NCBI RefSeq assembly: GCF_003024715.1
Contig: NZ_PYLO01000002.1
Coordinates: 496,001-560,000 of the forward strand
Source: Clostridium fessum
Lineage (GTDB): Bacteria; Bacillota; Clostridia; Lachnospirales; Lachnospiraceae
Reading direction: 5' to 3'
Length of the DNA stretch: 64,000 bases
Of the stretch, positions 1 to 7,471 are shown piece by piece. How positions within the stretch are numbered: the stretch's first letter is position 1; each line of letters starts with the position of its first letter. Position numbers and translations under genes: made by a program. The notes under the pieces were generated by a model that saw nothing but the letters and a program-made list of their open reading frames with translations, did no database searches and was not told the origin of the DNA.

Positions 1-588
1 GCCGAACTCAAAGCCCTTCCAGCCCTTCTCCACGATGAAAGCGGAGATGCCCCGGGTGCCGATGTCCGGCGTGGTGACGGCGAAAACCACATAGGTGTCC
101 GCCTTAGGGGCGTTGGTAATGAAGATCTTGCCGCCGTTGAGGAGGTAGTAGTCCCCCTTATCCAGCGCCGTGGTCTCCGTGCCGCCGGCGTCGGATCCGG
201 CGTTGGACTCCGTGAGGCCGAAGGCGCCGATCTTCTCGCCCTTGGCCAGCGGAACCAGATATTTCTTCTTCTGCTCCTCGGTGCCATAGGCGAAAATGGG
301 CCATGAGCCGAGGGAGACGTGGGCGGAGAGGATTACGCCCGCGCCGCCGTCCACACGGGCCAGCTCCTCCACCGCGATGGCGTAGCTCAGGGCATCAAGA
401 CCGGCACCGCCGTACTCCTTGGGGTAGGGAATGCCCATCCAGCCCAGCTTACCCAGCTTCTTGACAGCCTCCTCGGGAAACTCATTGTTCTGATCCATTA
501 AAAATGCGAGGGGCTTGATCTCCTCCTCCGCAAAACTCCGGATCTTCGCGCGCAGCTCTTCGTGCGCCGCCGTGGTTTGAAACAGCAT
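1..588 (-). CDS. Acyl-CoA dehydrogenase, N-terminal part (runs off the left edge)
   Basis: The first 196 residues are visible, with no stop before the window edge. The protein begins MLFQTTAAHEELRAK and continues through an N-terminal helical domain with a GGAGLDALSYAIAVEEL stretch. It then enters the middle beta domain with GAFGLTESNAGSD, the FAD/substrate motif of short-chain acyl-CoA dehydrogenases, and ITNAPKADTYVVFA. Such enzymes reduce or oxidise the alpha-beta bond of short acyl-CoAs, typically with an electron-transfer flavoprotein. AAGAGGAGGT lies eight bases before the ATG, which fixes the start. The Rrf2 regulator gene is directly upstream on the same strand with a 22-base gap, so the two may be cotranscribed. 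The exact substrate (butyryl-CoA or other) cannot be read from this fragment. Confidence 0.93.
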   Translation of the reverse strand, partial: MLFQTTAAHEELRAKIRSFAEEEIKPLAFLMDQNNEFPEEAVKKLGKLGWMGIPYPKEYGGAGLDALSYAIAVEELARVDGGAGVILSAHVSLGSWPIFAYGTEEQKKKYLVPLAKGEKIGAFGLTESNAGSDAGGTETTALDKGDYYLLNGGKIFITNAPKADTYVVFAVTTPDIGTRGISAFIVEKGWKGFEFG

Positions 589-610
589 ATGGGTACCTCC
601 TCTTAAAATT

Positions 611-1042
611 TTACAGCTTGCTTGTATCTTGGGGATCGGATCCGCCGGTCAGCAGCCTGCGCAGGCTCACGGCACGGAACGCCTCGTCCTGCTTTTGCTG
701 CAAGGCCGCCAGCTGACAGTGGATGGCGCACCGCCCATGCTTGTCCTGCCAGCGGCATTCATATCCCGGCTCCATGCAGGCGCACAGGATGCCCCGCTCC
801 CCCACGACCCCCATGAGATCGTAGAGGGAGGTCGCGTCCAGATCGCAGGACAGCGCGCAGCCGCCGAGGGCGCCGCGGCTCACCCGCACCAAATTGCCGG
901 CGGAGAGCTTGCGCAGAATCTGGTAGGCAAACTGATTGGGGATCAATTCCGTTTCCGACATCTCGGCCACCGAATGCTTCTCCCCGTCCAGCAGCACCCG
1001 CAAAATGCGCAGTGCGTAGTCCGTCTCTTTGGTGATGATCAT
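611..1042 (-). CDS. Rrf2 family transcriptional regulator
   Basis: A 143-residue protein with the Rrf2 winged helix at its N-terminus (MIITKETDYALRILRVL, then the recognition part LIPNQFAYQILRKLSAGNLV) and a glycine wing (RGALGGCALS). The C-terminal half has several cysteines (CACMEPGYEC, then RCAIHC) spaced so that they could hold an iron-sulfur cluster, as in IscR/NsrR-type members. I chose the second in-frame ATG because AAGAGG sits nine bases before it, whereas the ATG three codons upstream abuts that same sequence. A perfect palindrome overlaps its own promoter, which suggests autoregulation. The signal sensed (iron-sulfur status, nitric oxide or redox) is inference. Confidence 0.9.
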   Translation of the reverse strand: MIITKETDYALRILRVLLDGEKHSVAEMSETELIPNQFAYQILRKLSAGNLVRVSRGALGGCALSCDLDATSLYDLMGVVGERGILCACMEPGYECRWQDKHGRCAIHCQLAALQQKQDEAFRAVSLRRLLTGGSDPQDTSKL

Positions 1043-1077
1043 GCTCCACATCCTCTTTTCGCTTGCTTGTTAATGCC

Positions 1078-1109
1078 ATTATATCAATCTTGATAAATTT
1101 TATCAAGAT
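1078..1109 (-). promoter_or_regulatory. rrf2 promoter with overlapping 11-bp palindrome
   Basis: Reading the minus strand, TTGATA (1101-1106) and TATAAT (1078-1083) are separated by exactly 17 bases, a near-consensus vegetative promoter 35 bases upstream of the rrf2 start. A perfect 11-bp inverted repeat with a one-base centre, ATCTTGATAAA-T-TTTATCAAGAT, covers 1087-1109 and buries the -35 box and most of the spacer. A repressor bound here would block RNA polymerase; the adjacent Rrf2 protein is the obvious candidate. Confidence 0.8.
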
Positions 1110-1385
1110 AATTTTCAAAAAAATATATCGTTTTAACACAGACCGCTCCAGCCCGGGTCAGCTTCGCTTTCCATTCAGCGAAAAGCCATGTTCCTTACAA
1201 TATAGAAGCCGAAAAAGCTGTGCCGTGGCAGTCCGCCGAAAGCAGAAAAGACTATGCCTGAAAACCAGAAAGCGGAGAAATTGGTTGGGGCTCGCAGGGG
1301 TCGCCCACCCAAGGCGGATAAGGCGGTCCCTGGCAAGTCCAAGGCAAGCACCAAAGTGCGTGCTTTTCATTTTATATTCGACACA
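1110..1385. other. Intergenic stretch without a supported gene
   Basis: This holds the 3' flank of the alarmone synthetase operon and the upstream edge of the rrf2 promoter. A 70-codon open frame on the minus strand (1158-1370) starts MKSTHFGACLGLARD but has no ribosome-binding site and an odd composition, so I do not call it. No clear rho-independent terminator is visible. Confidence 0.4.
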
Positions 1386-2057
1386 TTATGTTATGATATG
1401 CAGTAAATGTTCCATCTTACCGTCCCATTCTCTGCTGGAATCGGCGCACTCTTTCAGTTCAGTTTCGACTTCAGCATTTATCGGCAAGTTTTTCTTATAG
1501 CGGATGGTATGCTCAAGGCTTGCCCAGAAGTCCATAGCGATTGTACGGAGTTGTATCTCCACCGGCACATGGATCACTTTTTCCGCAAAGAATACCGGCA
1601 GCCGGAGCGTCAGGTGCAGACTGCGATAGCCATTTGGCTTAGGGTGTGAAATATAATCTTTCTCTGTGATGATTTCAATGTCAGACTGTTTTTTTAAGCA
1701 CTTTGCCAAAAAGAACACATCCTCCTCGAAAGAGCAGATCACCCGCACACCGGCAATATCCATGATATTTGTCTGCATGGTCGGAAAATCCAGAGGAAGT
1801 CCGCGTTTCTGCATCTTATTCATAATGCTGGACGGCGACTTCAAGCGGCTTTTTATACTTTCTATCGGATTGCGATCATGCTGCAATGAAAACTCTTCGT
1901 TTAGAATTTCCAACCTGCTTTCCAGTGCTTTCAGCGCACATCGGTATTGCAGCATGACTTCCTGATACCTGCGATTTTCGCTTAAAAGGCGCTGGCACTG
2001 CAAATCATCTAAGCCTTTATCTGCCGCAACCGTCAAGCCAAATAAATTCTCACTCAT
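1386..2057 (-). CDS. Small alarmone synthetase (RelA/SpoT synthetase domain)
   Basis: A 223-residue single-domain GTP pyrophosphokinase. Family signatures in order are a basic region before the core (IKSRLKSPSSIMNKMQKRG), DIAGVRVICSF, DYISHPKPNGYRSLHL, and VEIQLRTIAMDFWASLEH. No hydrolase (HD), TGS or ACT domain is present, so it should make but not degrade (p)ppGpp, like RelQ/RelP-type enzymes. The ATG overlaps the stop of the upstream CoA-disulfide reductase gene as ATGA, so translation is probably coupled. A longer frame begins 156 bases upstream but lies wholly inside that gene. It is the last gene of the thiol/redox operon, implying alarmone production is linked to redox stress; that link is inference. 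Confidence 0.92.
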   Translation of the reverse strand: MSENLFGLTVAADKGLDDLQCQRLLSENRRYQEVMLQYRCALKALESRLEILNEEFSLQHDRNPIESIKSRLKSPSSIMNKMQKRGLPLDFPTMQTNIMDIAGVRVICSFEEDVFFLAKCLKKQSDIEIITEKDYISHPKPNGYRSLHLTLRLPVFFAEKVIHVPVEIQLRTIAMDFWASLEHTIRYKKNLPINAEVETELKECADSSREWDGKMEHLLHIIT

Positions 2058-3748
2058 AGCTTCTCCATTCCGCAGGGATAGGCGCTCCGCGCTGTCTGCC
2101 GCTCTTGTATTACGACCTGATAAAAACTGTATCCGCCGGAGAGATGGGAACAGGTGAAACCGTACTGCGTCAAAAGTCGGCAGGCCAGATAACTGCGAAG
2201 CCCTGTCTGGCAATTCACATAAACAGGCTTACCCCGGTCTAACTCGTCCAAATGCTCCCGCAGATCGTCCAGTGGAATATTGCGGAATCCATTCAAGTGC
2301 CCACGCCGATATTCGCCTTCTGTACGGACATCCAGCAGTGTCGCATTGCCATCGCAAGGCAAGTCCTCAACCTCATTCCAATGGAACTGCCGTACCTTCC
2401 CGCTCTCCAAATCCTCGATCATAAAACCGGCCATATTGACCGGGTCTTTGGCAGAGGAATAGGGCGGCGCATAGGAAAGGTCAAGCTCCGTCAGTTCCAA
2501 GGCTGTCATTTTTGCGCGAATGGCCGTTGCCAGTACATCAATGCGCTTGTCCACGCCCTCGCCGCCAACGATCTGCGCACCCAGCAGCCGCAGGCTTTCT
2601 TTTTCATACATCACCTTCATTGCCATAGACTGTGCGCCGGGATAATAGATAGCGTGGGATGCCGGGAATAATACGACTTTGTCGTAAGCGATCCCTGCTG
2701 CCTGCGCTGCCTTCTCATTGATCCCCGTGGAGGCCGCTGTCAAGCCAAACAGTTTCAGAACAGACGAGCCCTGAGAGCCGTGAAAGCGGCTGTTTCCGCC
2801 GCAGATATTGTCAGCGGCAATGCGTCCCTGCTTGTTGGCAGGCCCCGCCAGCGAGATCAATGCTTTTTGGCCGGTCACGAAATGGGTGACCTCTACGGCA
2901 TCGCCCACAGCGTAGATATCCGGCACGGAGGTTTCCATCCGCTCGTTGACAGCGATGCTGCCCCGGATGCCCAGCTCAAGTCCGGCCTCTTTTGCCAGAT
3001 GGGTGTCCGGCGTGACGCCGATGGCCAGCAGCACCATGTCGGAGCGCAGCGGCTCACTTTCCTCCAGCAGCGTCAGCACGGAATCTCCGTCCTGTCGGAA
3101 TCCGGTGACGGTTTCATCCAACCGCAGAGCCACACCGTGTCTGCGCATTTCCGCATGGACAAAGCTGGCCATATCCGCATCCAACGGCGCTAATAGCTGC
3201 TTCAGACGCTGGACGATGGTAACCGAAACGCCCATCTCCACAAGGTTTTCCGCCATTTCCAGACCGATAAAACCGCCGCCAGCCAAAACAGCGGTTTTCG
3301 GCTTCTGATCCTCTACAAAGCGTCGAATGCGGAGGGTGTCTTCCACGGTGCGCAGGGTAAAGACCCGCTCGCTGTCCACACCGGAAAGCGCAGGAATCGT
3401 CGGCTTTGCGCCGGGGGCAAGAAGCAGTTTGTCATAGGTTTCCGTGTAGACCTTCCCGCTGTCCAGTGCGTGGACGGTGACGGTTTTCTCTGCGGGATTG
3501 ATCGCAGTTACTTCCTGCCGTACTCGCACATCAATGCGAAAGCGATCCCAAAAGCTCTCCGGAGTTTGCAGCGTCAATTCTTCCTGCTCCTTGATCACAC
3601 CGCCCACATAATACGGCAGACCGCAGTTGGCATAGGACACATAGCCGCTGCGCTCGATCATGATGATCTGCGCGTGTTCATCCAAACGGCGGATGCGGGC
3701 GGCGGCAGAAGCACCGCCCGCCACACCGCCTACGATTACAACTTTCAT
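2054..3748 (-). CDS. CoA-disulfide reductase-like flavoenzyme with C-terminal rhodanese domain
   Basis: A 564-residue fusion. Residues 1-450 form a pyridine-nucleotide disulfide oxidoreductase: an FAD-binding start (MKVVIVGGVAGGASAAAR), the single redox cysteine motif SYANCGLPYYVGG typical of CoA-disulfide reductases and NADH oxidases, an NAD-binding fold (AVLAGGGFIGLEMAENL) and a second FAD motif (DIYAVGDAVEV). Residues from about 465 form a rhodanese domain with its catalytic cysteine in YVNCQTGLRSYLAC. Characterised proteins with this architecture reduce CoA-persulfides, polysulfide or CoA disulfide with NAD(P)H. It overlaps the thioredoxin gene upstream and the alarmone synthetase downstream by four bases each. 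A role in persulfide or oxidative-stress detoxification is likely; exact substrate unknown. Confidence 0.93.
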   Translation of the reverse strand: MKVVIVGGVAGGASAAARIRRLDEHAQIIMIERSGYVSYANCGLPYYVGGVIKEQEELTLQTPESFWDRFRIDVRVRQEVTAINPAEKTVTVHALDSGKVYTETYDKLLLAPGAKPTIPALSGVDSERVFTLRTVEDTLRIRRFVEDQKPKTAVLAGGGFIGLEMAENLVEMGVSVTIVQRLKQLLAPLDADMASFVHAEMRRHGVALRLDETVTGFRQDGDSVLTLLEESEPLRSDMVLLAIGVTPDTHLAKEAGLELGIRGSIAVNERMETSVPDIYAVGDAVEVTHFVTGQKALISLAGPANKQGRIAADNICGGNSRFHGSQGSSVLKLFGLTAASTGINEKAAQAAGIAYDKVVLFPASHAIYYPGAQSMAMKVMYEKESLRLLGAQIVGGEGVDKRIDVLATAIRAKMTALELTELDLSYAPPYSSAKDPVNMAGFMIEDLESGKVRQFHWNEVEDLPCDGNATLLDVRTEGEYRRGHLNGFRNIPLDDLREHLDELDRGKPVYVNCQTGLRSYLACRLLTQYGFTCSHLSGGYSFYQVVIQERQTARSAYPCGMEKL

Positions 3749-4065
3749 CTTGCGCCCTCCACCATTGCGGCAATCTCCGACTTAGGCCGATAGCCCACCG
3801 ATTTGGCAACGGCCTTTCCATCCTTGAATACGACCAGCATCGGGATACTGGACACCTGAAAACGCATTGCCAGCTCCATCTGCTCGTCCACATTGACCTT
3901 TCCCACCTTGAGCGCGCCGCTTTTTTCTTCGGCAAGCTCATGCAGTATGGGAGAGAGCATTTTGCACGGTCCGCACCAGTCGGCGTAGAAGTCCAGCAAA
4001 ATGGGCTTGTCGGAACGCAGTACCTCATTTTCAAAATTCGCAGCAGTAATTTTCAGTTCAGCCAT
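3745..4065 (-). CDS. Thioredoxin
   Basis: A 106-residue thioredoxin with the WCGPCKM active site at about residues 30-36, the DFYADWCG strand before it, and the cis-proline loop VSSIPMLVVF. Full length for the family, with no signal peptide, so cytoplasmic. The ATG is preceded by AAAGGAG. It sits between a membrane Fe-S protein and the CoA-disulfide reductase, overlapping the latter by four bases. With a ferredoxin-thioredoxin reductase-like protein at the head of the same operon, it probably receives electrons from ferredoxin rather than NADPH (inference). Confidence 0.96.
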   Translation of the reverse strand: MAELKITAANFENEVLRSDKPILLDFYADWCGPCKMLSPILHELAEEKSGALKVGKVNVDEQMELAMRFQVSSIPMLVVFKDGKAVAKSVGYRPKSEIAAMVEGAR

Positions 4066-4093
4066 GAGTAAGGCTCCTTTCTGTTATCTTTGT

Positions 4094-4669
4094 TTATTCT
4101 TTGTTTTTCAGCTTGCAAATCCCCTGCGTCATGGTTCCCATGGGGCAGAAGACACACCATGTACGGGGCTTGTAGAGCACCATGACGATGAGGCCGATGA
4201 GCAGCGAGGTCAGCATGAGGCTGTAAAAGCCGAAGCTGAATTGGGCTACCCAGTCTGTCACCGTTCCGGCGGTGTAGGCCCAGCCCCACGGCACACGGAA
4301 GGTCCAGAACAGCTTAATGGCCTCCCGCAGGGACGAAGTACCCGCAGCGACCAGATATGTCTGAAACACCATGTTGCCGAACATCGTCAGGAAAAAGATC
4401 AAAAAGCCATAACGGAACCACTTGGAGGACATCCAGCGGGGCGTGGGCTTGCAGCGGGAGCATTTAAGGTCTGTCCCCAGCTTGCTGAACAGTTGACCCC
4501 GTCCGCAGAGGTGGTTGCAAAAGTATTTGTTCCCACCAAAGATGGCTAAGAACAGCGGCAGAAGAAAATCGATCATGCCCAGCCACGCGAACAGGATATT
4601 GAAAAAGCCCAGTGCAAAATAGATGATTGCATATACCCACAGATAATCGTACCAATGCTTTACTTTCAT
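4094..4669 (-). CDS. Membrane-bound 4Fe-4S protein, NapH/MauN-like
   Basis: A 191-residue integral membrane protein with about four hydrophobic segments (for example YAIIYFALGFFNILFAWLG). Two cytoplasmic cysteine groups are visible, CNHLCGRGQLFSKL with KCSRCKP, and near the C-terminus CVFCPMG. This matches the polyferredoxin-like membrane proteins of the NapH family that pass electrons between the membrane pool and soluble ferredoxins. The start overlaps the stop of the ferredoxin gene by four bases (ATGA). No quinol oxidase partner is visible, so its electron donor is unknown; a channel from membrane to ferredoxin and thioredoxin is inferred from context. Confidence 0.82.
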   Translation of the reverse strand: MKVKHWYDYLWVYAIIYFALGFFNILFAWLGMIDFLLPLFLAIFGGNKYFCNHLCGRGQLFSKLGTDLKCSRCKPTPRWMSSKWFRYGFLIFFLTMFGNMVFQTYLVAAGTSSLREAIKLFWTFRVPWGWAYTAGTVTDWVAQFSFGFYSLMLTSLLIGLIVMVLYKPRTWCVFCPMGTMTQGICKLKNKE

Positions 4670-4869
4670 GCGTCAGCCCTCACTTTCACCTCAATGCAGC
4701 CGACGGGACAGATCTTTGCGCACTTGCCGCAGCCTACGCATCGTTCCGCCTCCACAGCGGCGTAGCAGCCGCGGCGCACCTTGACGGCCCCCAGTGGACA
4801 GGTATTTTCACACACGCCGCAGGCGACGCACCGCGTCTTATCTATGGCGGCCAGTTTCTTTGACAGCAT
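4666..4869 (-). CDS. 2[4Fe-4S] ferredoxin
   Basis: A 67-residue ferredoxin with two complete cluster motifs, CVACGVCENTCP and CVGCGKCAKICP, in a duplicated fold. A GGGAGG ribosome site precedes the ATG. Placed between the ferredoxin-thioredoxin reductase-like gene and the membrane Fe-S gene, it is the natural electron carrier between them. It is a short stand-alone ferredoxin rather than part of a larger dehydrogenase. Confidence 0.94.
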   Translation of the reverse strand: MLSKKLAAIDKTRCVACGVCENTCPLGAVKVRRGCYAAVEAERCVGCGKCAKICPVGCIEVKVRADA

Positions 4870-4881
4870 AGCGTTCCTCCC

Positions 4882-5085
4882 TTAATCCTGCAAGGATTTG
4901 TAATAGAGCATACAGTGGCAGAATCCCTCGAAGCCCGGATCTGCAATTTGATCCTTAAACTCCTGGCACATACATTTGGTCGCCTCTGTGCTCTCCCTGC
5001 GGCAGGGGCAGTACCCGCCGGTGCGCTTGAGTCCTTCTCTGATGGTGCTGACAATCTCCTGATCGGAATTGAGCTTGATTTTCAT
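4882..5085 (-). CDS. Ferredoxin-thioredoxin reductase catalytic-chain-like protein
   Basis: A 67-residue protein with the characteristic cysteine pattern of the ferredoxin-thioredoxin reductase catalytic subunit: YCPCRRES, then KCMCQEF and GFCHC. These cysteines bind a 4Fe-4S cluster and form the redox-active disulfide that reduces thioredoxin. Sequence outside the motif is short, as in stand-alone clostridial forms. I start it at the ATG preceded by AAAGAGGTGG; an upstream frame with 18 more codons has no ribosome site. It is the first gene of the six-gene redox operon and has a Crp/Fnr-type site in its promoter. Confidence 0.9.
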   Translation of the reverse strand: MKIKLNSDQEIVSTIREGLKRTGGYCPCRRESTEATKCMCQEFKDQIADPGFEGFCHCMLYYKSLQD

Positions 5086-5122
5086 GTTCGCCACCTCTTT
5101 CTTGTTGATTGATTGTGGCTTT

Positions 5123-5164
5123 ATCATACCGCAGTACAAAGCATTTTTCTGTGACGAGGTTACG
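5123..5164 (-). promoter_or_regulatory. Redox-operon promoter with Crp/Fnr-type site
   Basis: On the minus strand a TATGAT -10 box (5123-5128) lies 28 bases downstream of the centre of the dyad GTAAC-CTC-GTCAC (5151-5163). That places the dyad close to -41, the class II position of Crp/Fnr activators. There is no good -35 hexamer, as expected for an activator-dependent promoter. The same dyad with nearly the same spacing occurs in front of rubrerythrin. Confidence 0.65.
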
Positions 5165-5190
5165 TTACGGCAAATTTTTATATAAGTGAG

Positions 5191-5235
5191 AAAGAGCCGT
5201 GAAGCGGTATCTTACATACTGCTTCACGGCTCTTT
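5191..5235. terminator. 15-bp perfect hairpin between rubredoxin and the redox operon
   Basis: AAAGAGCCGTGAAGC (5191-5205) is repeated as its exact complement at 5221-5235 around a 15-base loop. It begins 25 bases beyond the rubredoxin stop and probably ends that transcript, though the following T-run is poor. Confidence 0.55.
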
Positions 5236-5259
5236 GTTTATAGGTTTTGTTGTGCTTCC

Positions 5260-5418
5260 TTACTCAGCCACAGAAAACTGGTCTTTGCCAACAAAACATA
5301 AGGGGCATTCAAAATCATCCGGAATATCTTCCCATTTTGTACCCGGTGCAATGCCGCCTTCCGGATAGCCATTTTCTTCGTCGTATTCCCAACCACACAC
5401 ATCGCATACATATTTCAT
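5260..5418 (-). CDS. Rubredoxin
   Basis: A 52-residue rubredoxin, short enough to be missed by simple gene callers. It has both iron-binding knuckles, CDVCGWEYD near the N-terminus and [11 protein letters not shown] near the C-terminus, with the conserved [15 protein letters not shown] between them. It donates electrons to rubrerythrin and desulfoferrodoxin, both encoded about 1 kb upstream on the same strand. The ribosome site (AAGAAAGAAG) is weak. Gene identity is certain from the cysteine spacing and length. Confidence 0.96.
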   Translation of the reverse strand: MKYVCDVCGWEYDEENGYPEGGIAPGTKWEDIPDDFECPLCFVGKDQFSVAE

Positions 5419-5507
5419 AATGAAATTCTTCTTTCTTGTTTTTTATTTCGCACACAACATTAGCCCGACTTTATCGTCATCAGAAACAATAACGATTCCT
5501 ATCTTAC

Positions 5508-5720
5508 TCAAAGAATATCCACAGCTTCCGCTTGTTTTACTCTCTTTGTTTTCTTATTCCCTGAAATCATTTTATGACCCGTATATACTGCCATAACCAT
5601 GCAGATCAAGGAACTAAGCGCAAGGTACTTATGCGTTGTTTTTGAGCCTTTATATCCAGTGCAAAAAGTTCCAAACATGGTAATTACCGCTCCGATTGAC
5701 CAATATTTATGTGCTTTCAT
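5508..5720 (-). CDS. Small two-helix membrane protein (DUF6219-like)
   Basis: A 70-residue protein starting MKAHKYWSIGAVITMFGTF, with two hydrophobic segments (residues about 7-25 and 34-53) containing a repeated pattern TGYKG...THKYLALSSL and AVYTGHKM, and a basic tail. GGAGG lies ten bases before the chosen ATG; an upstream in-frame ATG would place that GGAGG inside the coding sequence. I recall similar short clostridial proteins as DUF6219, with no known function. It sits between desulfoferrodoxin and rubredoxin, so a link to oxygen stress is possible but unproven. Confidence 0.75.
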   Translation of the reverse strand: MKAHKYWSIGAVITMFGTFCTGYKGSKTTHKYLALSSLICMVMAVYTGHKMISGNKKTKRVKQAEAVDIL

Positions 5721-5796
5721 GACTTGTTTGCCTCCTGCCTGCAATACATGACATTCAGTTCTCTATGTTGGTTCTAAGATACCATGCGCGGAACGA

Positions 5797-6171
5797 TCAC
5801 GCTTTCCACAGACTGTGGAGGTTGCAGTAGGCGTAGACCGCCTCGACTTCGTCGCCCTCGCAGAGCGCAAAGCAGACCTCCGGCTTCTCGCCCGGGTGCA
5901 GTTCCTTGCGCTGGTTGCCCTGATTGGTGTGGAGGGACACCCACTCGATGTAGTGCTCCGGCAGCATGGGATGCTCTACGGAGCCGACCTTGACATGAAC
6001 GATGCCGTTTTCCACAGTCCAGACAGGGACGTGCTTCTCCACGGCGGCGTCGGTGGTACCGGGGATGATCTCGCTCATCGGCTCACCGCAACAGATGACG
6101 GGAACGCCCGTGTCCTTGACCTTGGCAATGATGTTGCCGCAATGCTTGCAAATGTAAAACTTCTGCTCCAT
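5797..6171 (-). CDS. dfx: Desulfoferrodoxin (superoxide reductase)
   Basis: A 124-residue two-iron superoxide reductase. The N-terminal desulforedoxin-like centre is CKHCGN with CCGEPM. The catalytic centre ligands follow as EKHVPVW, EHPMLPEHYIEW and CNLHSLW (four histidines and one cysteine). It reduces superoxide to peroxide without producing oxygen, using rubredoxin electrons. It lies 20 bases after rubrerythrin, which removes the peroxide, so the two form one detoxification unit under the rubrerythrin promoter. Confidence 0.96.
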   Translation of the reverse strand: MEQKFYICKHCGNIIAKVKDTGVPVICCGEPMSEIIPGTTDAAVEKHVPVWTVENGIVHVKVGSVEHPMLPEHYIEWVSLHTNQGNQRKELHPGEKPEVCFALCEGDEVEAVYAYCNLHSLWKA

Positions 6172-6191
6172 GATTCGTTCTCCTTTTCTCT

Positions 6192-6734
6192 TTAATAGTT
6201 TTCTGCGTGAATTTCAAAGTAGCTCTGGGGATGGTTGCAGGTCGGGCAGACCTCCGGTGCTTTCTCACCGATCACGATATGCCCGCAGTTGCGGCACTCC
6301 CATACCTTGACCTCACTCTTGGCGAAGACCTCCGCCATCTCCACATTGTGCAGCAGGGCACGGTAGCGCTCCTCATGATGCTTTTCAATGGCGGCTACCA
6401 GGCGGAAACGCTGGGCCAGCTCATGGAAACCCTCCTCGTCGGCGGTTTTGGCAAAGCCGTCGTACATATCCGTCCACTCGTAGTTCTCGCCCTCAGCGGC
6501 GGAGAGAAGGTTTTCGGCGGTGTCGCCAATGCCGTTCAGCTCTTTGAACCACAGCTTGGCGTGTTCCTTCTCATTATCAGCGGTTTTGAGGAACAGCGCC
6601 GCGATCTGCTCGTAGCCTTCCTTCTTGGCCTTGGATGCAAAATAGGTGTATTTGTTGCGCGCCTCGGACTCACCGGCAAAGGCAGCCATCAGGTTTTTTT
6701 CGGTTTGAGTTCCTGCGTATTTCGTTTCTTTCAT
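6192..6734 (-). CDS. rbr: Rubrerythrin
   Basis: A 180-residue rubrerythrin: a four-helix di-iron domain with [24 protein letters not shown] carrying the ExxR/Y pattern, [14 protein letters not shown], and [15 protein letters not shown]; and a C-terminal rubredoxin domain (CRNCGH, CPTCNHP). It reduces hydrogen peroxide with NADH-derived electrons via rubredoxin. AAGGAG precedes the ATG. Its promoter has a weak -35 region but a Crp/Fnr-type dyad near -40, and the gene for a Crp/Fnr protein ends 79 bases upstream. Confidence 0.97.
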   Translation of the reverse strand: MKETKYAGTQTEKNLMAAFAGESEARNKYTYFASKAKKEGYEQIAALFLKTADNEKEHAKLWFKELNGIGDTAENLLSAAEGENYEWTDMYDGFAKTADEEGFHELAQRFRLVAAIEKHHEERYRALLHNVEMAEVFAKSEVKVWECRNCGHIVIGEKAPEVCPTCNHPQSYFEIHAENY

Positions 6735-6765
6735 GGCGGATACTCCTTCCTGTTTTTCTGCTTTT

Positions 6766-6806
6766 ATTGTAGCAAATCTATGATTTTCTTCTGTAACGAA
6801 GTCACA
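6766..6806 (-). promoter_or_regulatory. rbr promoter with Crp/Fnr-type site
   Basis: Minus-strand -10 box TACAAT (6766-6771) with the dyad TGTGAC-TTC-GTTACA (6792-6806) centred 27 bases upstream of it, about -40 from the expected start. No convincing -35 box is present. The dyad is nearly the mirror of the one in front of the ferredoxin-thioredoxin reductase operon. Confidence 0.65.
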
Positions 6807-6813
6807 TTTCTTT

Positions 6814-7470
6814 TTATTTTAGACGATTTAGTCTGTTCTTATCCCGCAGCGTGATTGCACCACGCTTCAGCTCCACCAGCCCGTCCTCCGAGAAGCTTTT
6901 GAGCATCCGTGCCACTGCCTCCCGTGCCGAGCTGATGTGCTGGGCGATCTGCTCATGGGTCATGCGTATCGTGTCGGAGCCGGTACGTTCCGCTTCGGCA
7001 AAGAGAAATTCTGCCAGCCGCTGATCCAATCCCTTGAACATAATCTGCTGCATCGCCCACATCACATCAGAAAACCGTTTCGTTGCCAGTTCATAAAGAA
7101 AACAGCGGACATGGAGATTTTTCTCCTTGAGTGCAGCAATGACATTTGCAGAGATAATCAGAATGTCCGTATCCATTCCGGCAGTCATTTGTGTATCAAA
7201 GGTGATCTGACTGATCACGCAGGAGGCGGAAAGCACGCATAGTTCGCCCGGATACAGGCGGAACAGCGTTACCTCCCGCCCCTCATCAGAGAGAAGATAG
7301 GTGCGGATCTCGCCGGAAAGAATAAACAGCATTCCGAGACATTCATTGTCGCTGCTGTGAACGAACGCACCCTTTTTATAATGACGGACAAAGGCACTTC
7401 GGCGTAGTGTGTCCATTTCGCGTTCGGTCAAGGATGACCAGAACGGAAGTTGTGTCAGTGTGCGTTCCAT
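6814..7470 (-). CDS. Crp/Fnr family transcriptional regulator
   Basis: A 218-residue regulator. The cyclic-nucleotide-type beta barrel covers residues 20-115 ([30 protein letters not shown], then [14 protein letters not shown]), followed by a long dimer helix and a helix-turn-helix ([24 protein letters not shown]). An FNR-type N-terminal cysteine cluster is missing; several cysteines lie inside the barrel ([14 protein letters not shown]). The start is the ATG one base after the TGA of the upstream DUF134-NifX gene, so translation is probably coupled. Its likely targets are the two dyads flanking the oxygen-defence genes. The ligand is unknown. Confidence 0.93.
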   Translation of the reverse strand: MERTLTQLPFWSSLTEREMDTLRRSAFVRHYKKGAFVHSSDNECLGMLFILSGEIRTYLLSDEGREVTLFRLYPGELCVLSASCVISQITFDTQMTAGMDTDILIISANVIAALKEKNLHVRCFLYELATKRFSDVMWAMQQIMFKGLDQRLAEFLFAEAERTGSDTIRMTHEQIAQHISSAREAVARMLKSFSEDGLVELKRGAITLRDKNRLNRLK

Positions 7471-7471
7471 A

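Noticed and set aside
1158-1370. 70-codon open frame (MKSTHFGACLGLARD...) between rrf2 and the alarmone synthetase
   Set aside because: No ribosome-binding site, unusual composition and no recognisable domain; probably translation of a non-coding stretch.
2057-2213. Longer start for the alarmone synthetase
   Set aside because: The extra 52 codons lie inside the upstream gene; the ATGA overlap start has the expected protein length.
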